The notes beneath the pieces are model-generated. The model ran no database searches. It saw only the letters and a list, made by a program, of their open reading frames with translations, and had not been told where the DNA came from. The position numbers and the translations under genes are program-made. 64,000 nt of DNA, from positions 1 to 64,000 of the forward strand of contig VGCD01000004.1 in the NCBI GenBank assembly GCA_016870215.1, given 5' to 3'. The stretch is from Actinomycetota bacterium. GTDB taxonomy: Bacteria; Actinomycetota; Acidimicrobiia; Acidimicrobiales; Ilumatobacteraceae. Each line of letters starts with the position of its first letter. The first letter of the stretch is position 1. This document shows positions 51,899 to 61,133 of this stretch, in pieces.

Positions 51899-51927
51899 TA
51901 GTCAATTCGCCGTTACTCGCTTATTCT
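51899..51927 (+). promoter_or_regulatory. Candidate promoter of the acyltransferase-thrS unit
   Basis: TAGTCA (51899-51904) and TATTCT (51922-51927) with a 17-bp spacer, about 36 bp before the acyltransferase ATG. Each element matches four or five consensus positions. Confidence 0.35.
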
Positions 51928-51962
51928 GACGCATTCAAACACGGATGCAGGGAGGTGCTCAG

Positions 51963-52754
51963 ATGTCGAACAACCCCCGACACTTCTCGGGGGCCGGGGT
52001 CGCCCAGCGACGTGCGCGTCGAGTGGTGCTTCCTCTTGCCAACCGGCTGTGGCGCTTCAATCTCGAGGGATTCGACAACATCAAGGACATCGGACCAGCC
52101 GTCCTGTGTCCGAATCATGTGTCGTTTCTTGATTCTGCGTTTCTTATGTTGCAGGCACGACGTGAAATCAGTTTTGTCGGCAAAGCCGAATACATGGACT
52201 CTTGGAAGACAAAAGTTCTCTTCCCGATGATGGGAATGATCCCGATTGACCGGTCCGGTGGAGAGCGAAGTGCTGCGGCACTTGATGCAGCAGAGATGGT
52301 GCTGCGCCGTGGTGAGTTGTTCGGAATTTTCCCTGAGGGCACGCGCTCGCGAGATGGAATGCTCTACAAGGGTCACACTGGTGCAGCACGACTTGCACTT
52401 CGGGTTGGGTGTCCGCTCATTCCGGTCGGTGTGGTCGGAACGCGAGAGATTCAACCGCCAGACAAGGTGATGCCAAAGTTTTTCCGCGAGTGCACAATTC
52501 GTATCGGGCGGCCAATCGACGTGTCTCGCTATCTCGACCGCTCAGAAGACCACATGGTGTTGCGAGAGCTCACCGATGAAGTGATGTTCGAAATTCGTGA
52601 ACTCACCGGACAGCAGTATCGCAACGTGTACGCGACGAAAAAGTCAGAGTCCATTGAGACGGCCTGTGCCGTCGTGCCAGGGCAAGACAACGATGCATCA
52701 TCGGGAAGCGAGCCACAAGGCCGAGATGCGCGTCAAATGCAACCCACTGCCTGA
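51963..52754 (+). CDS. 1-acyl-sn-glycerol-3-phosphate acyltransferase (PlsC-like)
   Basis: A 263-residue PlsC-family acyltransferase of phospholipid synthesis. The H-x4-D catalytic motif is NHVSFLD and the glycerophosphate motif is FPEGTRSRDG, with VPVGVVG-type block IV (LIPVGVVGTRE). GGGAGG at 51950-51955 supports ATG 51963 with seven bases spacing. The C-terminal 45 residues are polar and appear disordered. Its place before thrS, pgsA and the PIM genes fits lipid assembly. Confidence 0.87.
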   Translation: MSNNPRHFSGAGVAQRRARRVVLPLANRLWRFNLEGFDNIKDIGPAVLCPNHVSFLDSAFLMLQARREISFVGKAEYMDSWKTKVLFPMMGMIPIDRSGGERSAAALDAAEMVLRRGELFGIFPEGTRSRDGMLYKGHTGAARLALRVGCPLIPVGVVGTREIQPPDKVMPKFFRECTIRIGRPIDVSRYLDRSEDHMVLRELTDEVMFEIRELTGQQYRNVYATKKSESIETACAVVPGQDNDASSGSEPQGRDARQMQPTA

Positions 52755-52781
52755 AGCCTCAATCCGTAGACTGCCAAGTGC

Positions 52782-54752
52782 ATGTCGCAGATTTCAGTCT
52801 TGCTTCCCGACGGTTCGTCGCGTTCGTTGCCGGCAGGGTCGACCCTGCTCGCCGTTGCGGCATCGATAGGTCCTCGACTCGCCAAGGCGGCGATTACCGG
52901 CACCATCAACGGAGCTGAAGCGGATCTGTCGTCGACCGTGTCAGATGGTGACTCGGTTGCCCTTGTCACAGCAGACTCAGAAGCCGGTCGACATGTGCTG
53001 CGCCATTCAACAGCGCACGTTTTGGCGCAAGCGGTGCTGCAACTTTTTCCAGGTGCGCACTTCAGTATCGGCCCTGCCATTGAAGACGGCTTCTATTACG
53101 ACTTCGCCCTTCCAGGTGGTCGCACGTTTAGCGAAGAAGACTTGTCGGCAATCGAAGCACGCATGCGCGACATTGTCGCCGCGGATCAACCTTTCATCCG
53201 TTCGGAAGTCGATGTCGACCAGGCCTTGTCGCTCTTTGCGGGTCAGCCGTACAAGTGCGAAATCATCGAGAGAGTTCGAGGCGGTGCGGCAGACGGTGCA
53301 GACGCCGTTGAAGTTGGTGGTGGCGACACCATCAGCGTGTATCGAAACTCTGACGACTTTGTCGACTTGTGTCGCGGACCACATGTACCGTCCACGAACA
53401 AACTTGGTCACTTCGCACTGATGAAGGTGGCCGGTGCTTACTGGCGCGGCAACGAAAAGGGCCCGATGTTGCAGCGCATCTACGGCACGGCGTGGGAAAG
53501 CGCTTTGGCGTTGAAGGAGCATCTCACCAGGCTTGAGGAGGCAGCCAAGCGCGATCATCGCAGGCTCGCGACTGAGCTCGACCTGTTGTCCTTCCCAACT
53601 GAACTTGGTGGTGGTCTTGCTGTGTGGCATCCAAAAGGTGCCATTGTGCGCAAACTGATGGAGGACTACAGCCGACTTCGACATCAGCAAGGTGACTATC
53701 AATTCGTCTACACGCCGCATCTTGCCAATGCGAACCTCTTCGACACGTCCGGCCATCTCGGTTGGTACGCCGACGGCATGTACCCACCGATGGAAATGGA
53801 CAACGGCGTGTACTACATGAAGCCGATGAACTGCCCGATGCACTGCCTCATCTTCCGCAGTCGTCAACGCAGTTACCGAGAATTACCACTTCGCCTTTTT
53901 GAGCTGGGCACGGTGTATCGATACGAACGTGCCGGAACACTGCATGGCCTTCTGCGTATTCGCGGCTTTACTCAAGATGACAGCCACATCTATTGCACGG
54001 AAGAACAGTTGTCTGACGAAATTACATCTCTGCTCGACTTTGTCATCTCAGTGCTACGTCGCTTTGGTTTCGAGGATTTCGAGTTCAATTTGTCAACTCG
54101 CGACCCACAGAAGTCGGCCGGCAGCGATGAGATTTGGGACAAGGCCACGGTCGCACTGCGGGAAGCGATGAATCGTCATGGAGTCGAATACAAAGTCAAG
54201 GAGGGTGACGCCGCTTTCTATGGGCCGAAGATCGACATCGATGTTCGCGATGCCATCGGGCGCAAATGGCAATTGAGCACCATTCAGTGTGACTTCAACT
54301 TGCCTGAACGTTTCGAACTTGAGTACGTCGGCTCTGATTCGCAGCGCCATCGCCCAATCATGTTGCATCGTGCTTTGTTCGGCTCGGTGGAACGCTTCTT
54401 CGGTGTGTTGCTTGAACACTATGCGGGGGCTTTCCCCACATGGTTGGCACCGGTCCAAGTGCGCGTGCTTCCGGTGGCGGCTTCACATGAGCAGTACGCC
54501 GACGAAGTCGTCGAACGGCTCGTTGCGGGTGGTTATCGCGTCGATAAGTCAGCCGCAGATGACCAACTTGGAAAGCGCATCCGAACAGCCAAGGTAGAGA
54601 AGATCCCGTATGTGTTGGTCGTGGGCGATGATGACGTGGCTGCAGGCACGGTCGGCGTGAATCCTCGCGGTGGGGAAGTGGAACGGGGAGTCAGTGTCGA
54701 TGATTTCATCCAGCGTCTCGCCTCTGATGTTGCTGCGGCATCGCAAGACTGA
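52782..54752 (+). CDS. thrS: Threonyl-tRNA synthetase
   Basis: Class II synthetase of 656 residues with all domains: TGS (PDGSSRSLPAGSTLLAVA), the editing domain with HSTAHVLAQAVLQLFP and the CRGPHVPST segment, the catalytic core (GAIVRKLMEDYSRLRH, YMKPMNCPMHCLIF, LFELGTVYRYERAGTLHGLLRIRGFTQDDSHIYC), and the anticodon domain. ATG 52782. TAGACT at 52767-52772 is a possible -10 element nine bases upstream. Starts the thrS-HIT-pgsA-patA-pimA run. Confidence 0.95.
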   Translation: MSQISVLLPDGSSRSLPAGSTLLAVAASIGPRLAKAAITGTINGAEADLSSTVSDGDSVALVTADSEAGRHVLRHSTAHVLAQAVLQLFPGAHFSIGPAIEDGFYYDFALPGGRTFSEEDLSAIEARMRDIVAADQPFIRSEVDVDQALSLFAGQPYKCEIIERVRGGAADGADAVEVGGGDTISVYRNSDDFVDLCRGPHVPSTNKLGHFALMKVAGAYWRGNEKGPMLQRIYGTAWESALALKEHLTRLEEAAKRDHRRLATELDLLSFPTELGGGLAVWHPKGAIVRKLMEDYSRLRHQQGDYQFVYTPHLANANLFDTSGHLGWYADGMYPPMEMDNGVYYMKPMNCPMHCLIFRSRQRSYRELPLRLFELGTVYRYERAGTLHGLLRIRGFTQDDSHIYCTEEQLSDEITSLLDFVISVLRRFGFEDFEFNLSTRDPQKSAGSDEIWDKATVALREAMNRHGVEYKVKEGDAAFYGPKIDIDVRDAIGRKWQLSTIQCDFNLPERFELEYVGSDSQRHRPIMLHRALFGSVERFFGVLLEHYAGAFPTWLAPVQVRVLPVAASHEQYADEVVERLVAGGYRVDKSAADDQLGKRIRTAKVEKIPYVLVVGDDDVAAGTVGVNPRGGEVERGVSVDDFIQRLASDVAAASQD

Positions 54753-54766
54753 GGCGACACATTCGT

Positions 54767-55282
54767 ATGAGTCTTGAGCAACTGTGGAACGGCTGGCGTG
54801 CTGAATACATCCGCGGAGCGGTTGCAGGTTCCACATCTGGCGCATCCGTCTTTACCAGCATCTTGACTTCGGGATTGAGTGACGAAGATGCCCACATTGT
54901 GCAGCGAGGTGCACTCACCTTCGCAATTATGAACGCGTTTCCATATGCCTCTGGTCATGTCTTGGTCTTGCCCTATCGCGAGGTTGCCAATCTTGAGGAT
55001 TTGACCGTCGCAGAGGCCGCAGAGCTCTGGTCGATGGTCACGGCGGCGACTCTTGCTCTTCGTGCGTCACACGCTCCGCACGCCATCAACGTTGGAATCA
55101 ATCTCGGGCCCGCTGCCGGCGGAAGCGTGTCACAACATCTGCATGTTCACGTTGTTCCCCGTTGGGATGGAGACACGAATTTCATGACGGTGATTGCCAA
55201 TACTCGCACGCTCCCAGAAGCACTAGAAGAGTCAGCGCGACGCATCCGCAATGCGTGGCCTGATGAGCAACAGAAGAGGTAA
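54767..55282 (+). CDS. HIT-family hydrolase (AP4A phosphorylase-like)
   Basis: A 171-residue histidine-triad protein. The active site is QHLHVHVVPRW, and the upstream MNAFPYASGHVLVLPYREVANLEDL is the usual nucleotide-side segment. Mycobacterial counterparts in the same thrS-pgsA context are AP4A phosphorylases, so a diadenosine-polyphosphate role is likely but not certain. ATG 54767 follows thrS by 14 bases. Confidence 0.87.
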   Translation: MSLEQLWNGWRAEYIRGAVAGSTSGASVFTSILTSGLSDEDAHIVQRGALTFAIMNAFPYASGHVLVLPYREVANLEDLTVAEAAELWSMVTAATLALRASHAPHAINVGINLGPAAGGSVSQHLHVHVVPRWDGDTNFMTVIANTRTLPEALEESARRIRNAWPDEQQKR

Positions 55283-55286
55283 GGGT

Positions 55287-55802
55287 ATGGCAACTGACGA
55301 CATCCGCGATGAACTTCCCGACGATCTGAACGCCGTCGACTTCGTCGGTGCTTACAAGTTTCCCGACAACAGCAGGCGACGCATACCGGGCTACATGTAT
55401 CTCTTTCTTTCAGCAGTCTGTGTGGTCGTTTATGTCGCCGCAGACGGAGACACACCATTGGTGAACGATGGTTACTTGCTCGCAGCATTGATACTCGGCA
55501 TCGTTGGTCTGTACAGCTTGCTGAGCGGATGGAGAATGACGGTTGACGAGAAAGGTGCCTTAGAGCGCGCAACTCGCGCCGTGGGTTTCGCAGTTGGGCA
55601 TGCATCGGCCCAGCAAGTATGGCGAGGCGTGCGGAGCCGACCGACATGGCGCATGTTTTGTTACAGCTCGGAAGATCCCCCCACTCGGCGGGGGTTGGTA
55701 CTCATCGATGCAGTCGACGGTCGTGTCGTTGAGTGTCTCGTCGAAGCCAATCCCGACACCGACAACAGCACTTCCGACGCATCAAGTAACCCACCCGAGT
55801 AG
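55287..55802 (+). CDS. Membrane protein of unknown function between HIT and pgsA genes
   Basis: A 171-residue protein with two hydrophobic segments (about residues 38-52 and 65-84) near the middle of the N-terminal half, and a soluble C-terminal part ending in a Ser/Asp/Pro tail. The sequence after the membrane segments (GWRMTVDEKGALERATRAVGFAVGHASAQQVWRGVRSRPTWRM) looks like a small alpha/beta domain. No family recognised. ATG 55287 is close to AAGGG and AAGAGG. Its location suggests involvement in the PIM or phospholipid unit. Confidence 0.6.
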   Translation: MATDDIRDELPDDLNAVDFVGAYKFPDNSRRRIPGYMYLFLSAVCVVVYVAADGDTPLVNDGYLLAALILGIVGLYSLLSGWRMTVDEKGALERATRAVGFAVGHASAQQVWRGVRSRPTWRMFCYSSEDPPTRRGLVLIDAVDGRVVECLVEANPDTDNSTSDASSNPPE

Positions 55803-55812
55803 CGTTCCGACG

Positions 55813-56535
55813 ATGTTCGACAAGCGCTTTCGCACTCCAATCGAAAAGGCGGTGCGCCCTGTCGGAGTCTTCCTCCGTCGAATCGGAATGTCGCCAGATC
55901 ACCTCACGATTCTCGGGGTGGTCATTTCATGTGGTGCAGCAGTAGCGATTGGTGTAGGCGCCACGAGAGGCGGACTGGTGCTCGTCATTCTTGCTGCTCT
56001 ACCTGACATGCTTGACGGTGCCGTAGCCAAAGCGGGTAACGACGCAAGTCAACGCGGTAGTTATTTCGATTCGGTGATGGATCGTCTCACGGATGCCATA
56101 TTGATGGGTGGTGTTGCGTGGTATTTCGGAAGTGAGTACGGAGCTCATGCAGCAGTTCTGCCGTTTGCGGTGCAATCCATGTCGTCGCTCATTTCGTATC
56201 AACGCGCAAAAGCAGAAGCACTCGGACTCAATGCCAAGGGCGGACTGATGGAGCGAGCCGAACGCATTGTTCTGCTCTGTGTCGGACTGTTGTTCGACTT
56301 GCTCCTCTTGCCCATCATGTGGCTCATGCTCGCACTCACGACATTGACGGTCGTGCAGCGTTTTCTGATGGTGTGGCAACAAGCTGAGGTTTCTAATTCG
56401 ACTCAGGCGAAGCGTGATGAGCGGTCACGTCGCAGAGTTCAACGCCAGGAACGGTTCAGCTCGCGAGCAACACGGCGCCACACCTCAAGGCGCATGTCGG
56501 CACGTGGTGGGAGAAATGGCTCAATACGACACTGA
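55813..56535 (+). CDS. pgsA: CDP-alcohol phosphatidyltransferase (phosphatidylinositol phosphate synthase type)
   Basis: A 240-residue membrane enzyme with about six helices. The CDP-alcohol motif D-G-x2-A-R-x8-G-x3-D-x3-D appears as DGAVAKAGNDASQRGSYFDSVMD, with Lys replacing the usual Arg. In Actinobacteria this position (pgsA1) makes phosphatidylinositol phosphate from CDP-diacylglycerol and inositol phosphate. The C-terminal 55 residues are very basic and low in complexity. ATG 55813 is chosen; upstream frame is a shadow. Overlaps the next gene by 20 bp. Confidence 0.85.
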   Translation: MFDKRFRTPIEKAVRPVGVFLRRIGMSPDHLTILGVVISCGAAVAIGVGATRGGLVLVILAALPDMLDGAVAKAGNDASQRGSYFDSVMDRLTDAILMGGVAWYFGSEYGAHAAVLPFAVQSMSSLISYQRAKAEALGLNAKGGLMERAERIVLLCVGLLFDLLLLPIMWLMLALTTLTVVQRFLMVWQQAEVSNSTQAKRDERSRRRVQRQERFSSRATRRHTSRRMSARGGRNGSIRH

Positions 56536-57454
56536 CCGAAGGCGCACCTTGGGCGGAGCAGCAACGGTTGGTGGCTACAGAATCGGATCACTGGTTGCGC
56601 GTTTGACACCTGCATTTGTCTCGCAAAACACAGCGGCGCTTCTCGCACCGACGGTTGCTTTGTCACTTCGCGACAAGCGAGCAATGTTTGAGCGTCACTT
56701 ATCGCGGGTTCTGCCCGGTGTCGGTGGTCTACAGCGTCGACGACTGGCTCAGCAGGCTTTCGACAGTTACATGCGGTACTACCTCGAGAGCTTCAGATTG
56801 CCTGATCTTTCTCCTCGCTACGTCGACAAGATGTTCAGTGTTGACGGCTTCGCCAATATTGAGTCAGCGCTTGAGAGAGGCAAGGGTGTCATTCTCGCTT
56901 TGCCACATCTCGGTGGCTGGGAGTGGGCCGGACGGTGGATGGCTGACCGTGGGCACAAGTTGACCGTCGTTGTCGAGGCCTTGCAACCGCCCGAGTTGTT
57001 CGACTGGTTCACCAATCTGCGCAGTGAACTTGGCATGAACGTGGTTCCTCTTGGTCCGAATGCTTCGCCGAGCGTGCTGTCCGCTTTGCGTGCAAATGAA
57101 ATCGTGTGTCTGCTCTGTGACCGGGACATTCAAGGTGGAGGTATTCCCGTCGAGTTTTTCGGTGAGCACACAACCCTTCCCGCTGGTCCAGCGATGCTTG
57201 GTTTGCGTGCTGGAGCAGCCGTACTACCGACAGCGGTGTACTTCACCAAGCGCACAGATGGACATCACGCAGTGGTGGCAGAAGGCCTCGACATGTCGCG
57301 AGGTGACTCTCTTCGCGCGGATGTCAGTCGGATCACTCAAGACTTAGCCAAGCAACTTGAAAAACTCATTCGACGAGCACCTGAGCAATGGCACTTGTTC
57401 CAACCCAATTGGCCATCTGACCCTGGGTATCCCCACATCGTCGATCAGGAATAG
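56516..57454 (+). CDS. PIM acyltransferase (PatA-like, LpxL/HtrB family)
   Basis: A 312-residue membrane-associated acyltransferase of the HtrB/LpxL type, in Actinobacteria typified by PatA, which acylates the mannose of PIM1 or PIM2. The H-x4-E active-site motif is PHLGGWEWAG, and LLCDRDIQGGGIPVEFFGEHTTLPAGPAMLGLRAGAAVLP is the conserved second block. The context, pgsA upstream and pimA downstream, is the standard PIM operon. ATG 56516 has GGGAG very close by; the first residues are basic. Confidence 0.85.
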   Translation: MAQYDTDRRRTLGGAATVGGYRIGSLVARLTPAFVSQNTAALLAPTVALSLRDKRAMFERHLSRVLPGVGGLQRRRLAQQAFDSYMRYYLESFRLPDLSPRYVDKMFSVDGFANIESALERGKGVILALPHLGGWEWAGRWMADRGHKLTVVVEALQPPELFDWFTNLRSELGMNVVPLGPNASPSVLSALRANEIVCLLCDRDIQGGGIPVEFFGEHTTLPAGPAMLGLRAGAAVLPTAVYFTKRTDGHHAVVAEGLDMSRGDSLRADVSRITQDLAKQLEKLIRRAPEQWHLFQPNWPSDPGYPHIVDQE

Positions 57455-58353
57455 GCGTCGAAGAGTTCCCCGATTGCTTTCACCTGTCCGCCGCTCGTCG
57501 AAGACATAACTGCGATCGGAGTCACACCTTCGTTGAACCATGCTTCTAGTCCGTCGCGGACAAATGACGCATTTCCGCCAAGCGTGCAATCGTGCAGCCA
57601 CCTGTCGCTCATTGCGGCAAGCACGGCATCTTTGTCTCCTGAGCCAAGCGCGGTTTCGATGCTGTCCATTTCTTCCACATAGCCGGCACTCCGCCAGTAA
57701 TTGCGGTAGTTCGGCAGGATGACATAGCCCATCAACGTTCTCCTGTTCACTGCGTCGGCAGCACTGCGATCATCATTGATCACGGTGGGAATCATGTTTG
57801 AAAGAAACATCGACGACGCTCGGTGTGTTTCCAGTGACGCAAGTTGCGTGGCCATGTGACTGCGCGACGCGTTGGCCCAGATTGCTCCGTCAGCGACTCG
57901 TAAGGCGAGTGACAGCATTTTATCTCGAAGAGTTGCGAGGTACACGGGGGGTAGGGCACCAGACGACTTTTCATTTGCTTTCATTGCCGCGACATACGTT
58001 TCGATGTCGGCCAGTGGCTTACCAGTGCTCACATTCAGTCGTTTGACGACAGGTCCATGACTCACGCCGAGCCCGAGTGCGAAGCGACCATCAGAGACCT
58101 CGTTGATGTGGGCTGCGATATTGCCCGTCTCGACAGGGTGGCTGTAATAGATCGGCTGGATCGATGTCCAGAATCGAATCTTGTGTGTCGAGTGCGCGAG
58201 TGATACCGAAAGCCCCATCGTTCCGCCCAGGCTCGGAAGGGCGAGGCCGCTGAACCCGCGCTCCTCGGCTTGAACTGCCAAGTCGATGATTGCTCGACGC
58301 TTCGTCGGTGTGGCAATCACGGAGAGCGCTGGTTTGCGCGGTGCATTCGTCAT
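57445..58353 (-). CDS. LLM-class F420-dependent oxidoreductase
   Basis: A 302-residue luciferase-like monooxygenase-fold protein. Segments HINEVSDGRFALGLGVSHG and LALPSLGGTMGLSVSLAHSTHKIRFWTSIQPIYYSHPV fit the actinobacterial F420 group. Function unspecified. It lies on the opposite strand inside the PIM gene run, overlapping the PatA-like gene end by ten bases, which suggests a late insertion into that run (inference). ATG 58353 is chosen; GTG 58362 is possible. Confidence 0.82.
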   Translation of the reverse strand: MTNAPRKPALSVIATPTKRRAIIDLAVQAEERGFSGLALPSLGGTMGLSVSLAHSTHKIRFWTSIQPIYYSHPVETGNIAAHINEVSDGRFALGLGVSHGPVVKRLNVSTGKPLADIETYVAAMKANEKSSGALPPVYLATLRDKMLSLALRVADGAIWANASRSHMATQLASLETHRASSMFLSNMIPTVINDDRSAADAVNRRTLMGYVILPNYRNYWRSAGYVEEMDSIETALGSGDKDAVLAAMSDRWLHDCTLGGNASFVRDGLEAWFNEGVTPIAVMSSTSGGQVKAIGELFDAYS

Positions 58354-58428
58354 GGATATCACCGTACTTCGCCGAATTGGCGCGGGGGCTGGCGCGATTT
58401 CCTCGATCTACGCCTACCGTGTGGGTCC

Positions 58429-59649
58429 ATGAGTGCTGACAGACCTGTTGACGTGTCTGCAACCACCTCAATGTTGCGAATAGGCATGGTATGTCCGTAC
58501 AGCCTCACCATTCCCGGTGGTGTTCAGCACCAAGTGCTCGGGTTGGCGCGAAGTCTCCGTGCACGAGGTCATGAGGTGCGAGTGCTCGGACCCTGCGATG
58601 GCCCGCCACCTGCATCATTTGTGACTCCACTTGGCGACAGCTTGCCCACGTCGGCGAACGGTTCGATTGCACCGCTCGCTCCCGATCCGTCGGCTGCGCT
58701 GCGCACTATCCGCGCATTGAACGATGAAGCTTTCGATGTTCTGCACTTGCACGAACCGTTTGCTCCCGGACCAACGCAGACTGCGGTCTTCGTGAAACTT
58801 GCGCCAATTGTTGCGACGTTCCACATGGCGGGTAGCTCAGTGGGGTACAAGGTGTTCCGCCGACCTCTCAATCATTTCGTTTCGCGACTTGATGTGCGAT
58901 GTGTCGTATCGAAAGATGCACTTCAGCTCGTGAGCGAGTTCTTTCCAGGTGACTATGAGGTGTTGTTCAACGGTATTGAACTGAATCAGTATGAGCGGCC
59001 TTCGACTGTCACGGAAAGCCGCGAGAGACGTGCAATCTTCTTCATTGGGCGCCATGAGCCTCGTAAGGGTTTGGAAGTGTTGTTGCAGGCAATGGATCGA
59101 TTGCCACCCGACGTCACTTTGTGGGTTGCCTCCGATGGTCCTGACACCGCTCGATTGCGTGCTCTGTACGCGAGTGATTCGCGAATCGAATGGCTGGGAC
59201 GAATCTCAGACGACGAGAAGGTGCATCGTTTGCAGTCTGCAAGCGCATTTTGCGCACCATCACTTCATGGCGAATCTTTTGGTGTCGTCTTGCTCGAAGC
59301 GATGGCAGCTGAAACCCCGGTAGTTGCCAGCAATCTTGACGGTTACCAAAACGTGGCGACACATGATGTCGACGCATTGCTGGTCGAACCGGGAAACTCG
59401 GTCGAATTGGCAGCTGCTCTGTCGCGAGTTCTCGATGATGCACCTCTGGCACGTCGCTTGGTCGAAGCAGGTCAAGTTCGAGCACGTCAGCACTCAATGG
59501 ACGAACTGGCTGCGCGTTATGAAGTCCTGTATCGCCGTGCACTGGATATCGAGGCTGCCGCCGGATCAGCCATTCGGGTACCCCGTATGCTGAAGAGGTT
59601 CGAGGGTCGTTTCTTACGCGGCTCCCGAGAAAGGACTCGAGTGACATGA
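58429..59649 (+). CDS. pimA: Phosphatidylinositol mannosyltransferase PimA
   Basis: GT4 mannosyltransferase of 406 residues that adds the first mannose to phosphatidylinositol at the inner leaflet. The start IGMVCPYSLTIPGGVQHQVLGLARSL, the HLHEPFAPG loop, ATFHMAG, FIGRHEPRKGLEVLLQ, and the E-x7-E donor motif in GESFGVVLLEAMAAETPVV are typical of PimA. The first 14 residues (to MLRIGM) may be extra; ATG 58471 is an alternative start. TACCGT (58415-58420) eight bases before ATG may be a -10 of a near-leaderless transcript. Its stop overlaps lemA. Confidence 0.9.
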   Translation: MSADRPVDVSATTSMLRIGMVCPYSLTIPGGVQHQVLGLARSLRARGHEVRVLGPCDGPPPASFVTPLGDSLPTSANGSIAPLAPDPSAALRTIRALNDEAFDVLHLHEPFAPGPTQTAVFVKLAPIVATFHMAGSSVGYKVFRRPLNHFVSRLDVRCVVSKDALQLVSEFFPGDYEVLFNGIELNQYERPSTVTESRERRAIFFIGRHEPRKGLEVLLQAMDRLPPDVTLWVASDGPDTARLRALYASDSRIEWLGRISDDEKVHRLQSASAFCAPSLHGESFGVVLLEAMAAETPVVASNLDGYQNVATHDVDALLVEPGNSVELAAALSRVLDDAPLARRLVEAGQVRARQHSMDELAARYEVLYRRALDIEAAAGSAIRVPRMLKRFEGRFLRGSRERTRVT

Positions 59650-60200
59650 CCACATGGATCATTGTTGCGGTCGTCGCAGTTCTTCTGCTCGCTTTCATCC
59701 TTCTGTACAACTCCCTGGTTCGACGTCGAGCCCAAGTTGACAACGCCTGGTCGCAGATCGATGTGCAGCTGCGTCGTCGTCTCGACCTCATACCGAACCT
59801 TGTCGAAACGGTCAAGGGATACGCACAGTTCGAAAAATCAACGCTCGATGCCGTTATCACGGCGCGCCAATCGGCACTCACCGCCTCACCGTCGCCACAA
59901 GCTCAGGCGTCAGCGGACAATGTCGTGTCTGGTGCGCTCCGGCAACTGTTCGCGTTGTCCGAGGCGTATCCCGACCTGAAGGCGAACCAGAACTTCCTCT
60001 CGCTGCAGGAGCAGTTGGCGGAAACTGAGAGTCGCGTGGCTTATGCACGGCAGTTCTACAACGATGAGGTCCTGAAGCTCAACACTGCGATCCAGAATTT
60101 TCCGACGCTGATTGTCGCGCGTCTATTCGGGTTCACCGAGCGTGAGTATTTTGAGGCCGGCCCCGAGGCGCAGGCGCCACCTAAAGTCTCCTTCAGCTGA
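59646..60200 (+). CDS. LemA family protein
   Basis: A 184-residue membrane-anchored helical protein. One N-terminal membrane helix (residues 4-24) is followed by the conserved NAWSQIDVQLRRRLDLIPNLVETVKGYAQFE and the ending NFPTLIVARLFGFTEREYFE. In other bacteria LemA is encoded next to HtpX or membrane TPM-domain proteins; here HtpX follows. Role unknown. Start overlaps the pimA stop. Confidence 0.93.
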   Translation: MTTWIIVAVVAVLLLAFILLYNSLVRRRAQVDNAWSQIDVQLRRRLDLIPNLVETVKGYAQFEKSTLDAVITARQSALTASPSPQAQASADNVVSGALRQLFALSEAYPDLKANQNFLSLQEQLAETESRVAYARQFYNDEVLKLNTAIQNFPTLIVARLFGFTEREYFEAGPEAQAPPKVSFS

Positions 60201-60226
60201 ATCACTCGTCGTAGTCTTTCTCTGTC

Positions 60227-61132
60227 ATGTATGACTTGATCTCGGCGAACAAACGCCGCACTGCATTGCTCGTTTCAGGGTTCATCGTCTTCCTGCTTCT
60301 CGTCGGTTGGGTCGCTGGGTTGTACCTCGGAAGCCCGGTGGGGGGGACTGTGTTCGCCCTGGTGTTTTCTGCATTCGTGTCGTTCGGTTCGTATTGGAAA
60401 TCAGATGCAATTGCGCTGCGTGTCAGTCGTGCAGTGCCAGCGGACCCTGCGACGTATCAGCGACTGCACAATCTCGTCGAGGGTCTGTGCATAGCAAGTG
60501 GTCTTCCGAAGCCGGCCATCTATGTCATCGAGGACGAAGCGCCGAATGCCTTTGCCACAGGTCGCAACCCTCGCCATGCTGCGATTGCCGTCACGTCGGG
60601 CCTTCTCGACAAAATGAATCGCGTCGAACTTGAAGGTGTCTTGGCACATGAGTTGTCGCACATTCGCAACTACGACATTCTCATCTCGACCATGACAGTC
60701 ACGCTTGTGGGTGCGATCGCGTTGCTGTCAGATCTCGCTATTCGACTGATGTGGTGGAACGGTGGACGTGTGCGTCGATCAGGCGACCGAGGAGACTCGG
60801 GCAACCCGCTGGCCATGGTCGGGTTTGTGCTGCTCATTCTCGCGCCCGTCATTGCGGCAATTCTCCAAGCAGCAGTCGGGCGTCGTCGTGAGACGCTTGC
60901 CGATGTGTCTGCTTGTCAGATGACGCGATACCCCCCAGGGCTGATTTCAGCGCTTGAGAAATTGAAGGCTGACACCACTGTGACGCATGCCGCATCCACC
61001 GCGACGGCCCATATGTGGATTGAGCAACCCTTGTCCGGTGTCGGTGACGCAGGTCGGCTGTCGCGTTTGCATAGTCTGTTCAATACCCACCCACCGCTCG
61101 AAGAGCGCATTGCACTTCTAAGGGAGATCTGA
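60227..61132 (+). CDS. htpX: HtpX-like M48 membrane metalloprotease
   Basis: Zinc protease for membrane-protein quality control, 301 residues. HEXXH zinc motif is AHELSHIRNYD, with the third ligand Glu in ETLADVSACQMTRYP. Four hydrophobic segments: two at the N-terminus and two after the active site. The HtpX-LemA pairing is a recurrent neighbourhood (established). Confidence 0.93.
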   Translation: MYDLISANKRRTALLVSGFIVFLLLVGWVAGLYLGSPVGGTVFALVFSAFVSFGSYWKSDAIALRVSRAVPADPATYQRLHNLVEGLCIASGLPKPAIYVIEDEAPNAFATGRNPRHAAIAVTSGLLDKMNRVELEGVLAHELSHIRNYDILISTMTVTLVGAIALLSDLAIRLMWWNGGRVRRSGDRGDSGNPLAMVGFVLLILAPVIAAILQAAVGRRRETLADVSACQMTRYPPGLISALEKLKADTTVTHAASTATAHMWIEQPLSGVGDAGRLSRLHSLFNTHPPLEERIALLREI

Positions 61133-61133
61133 C

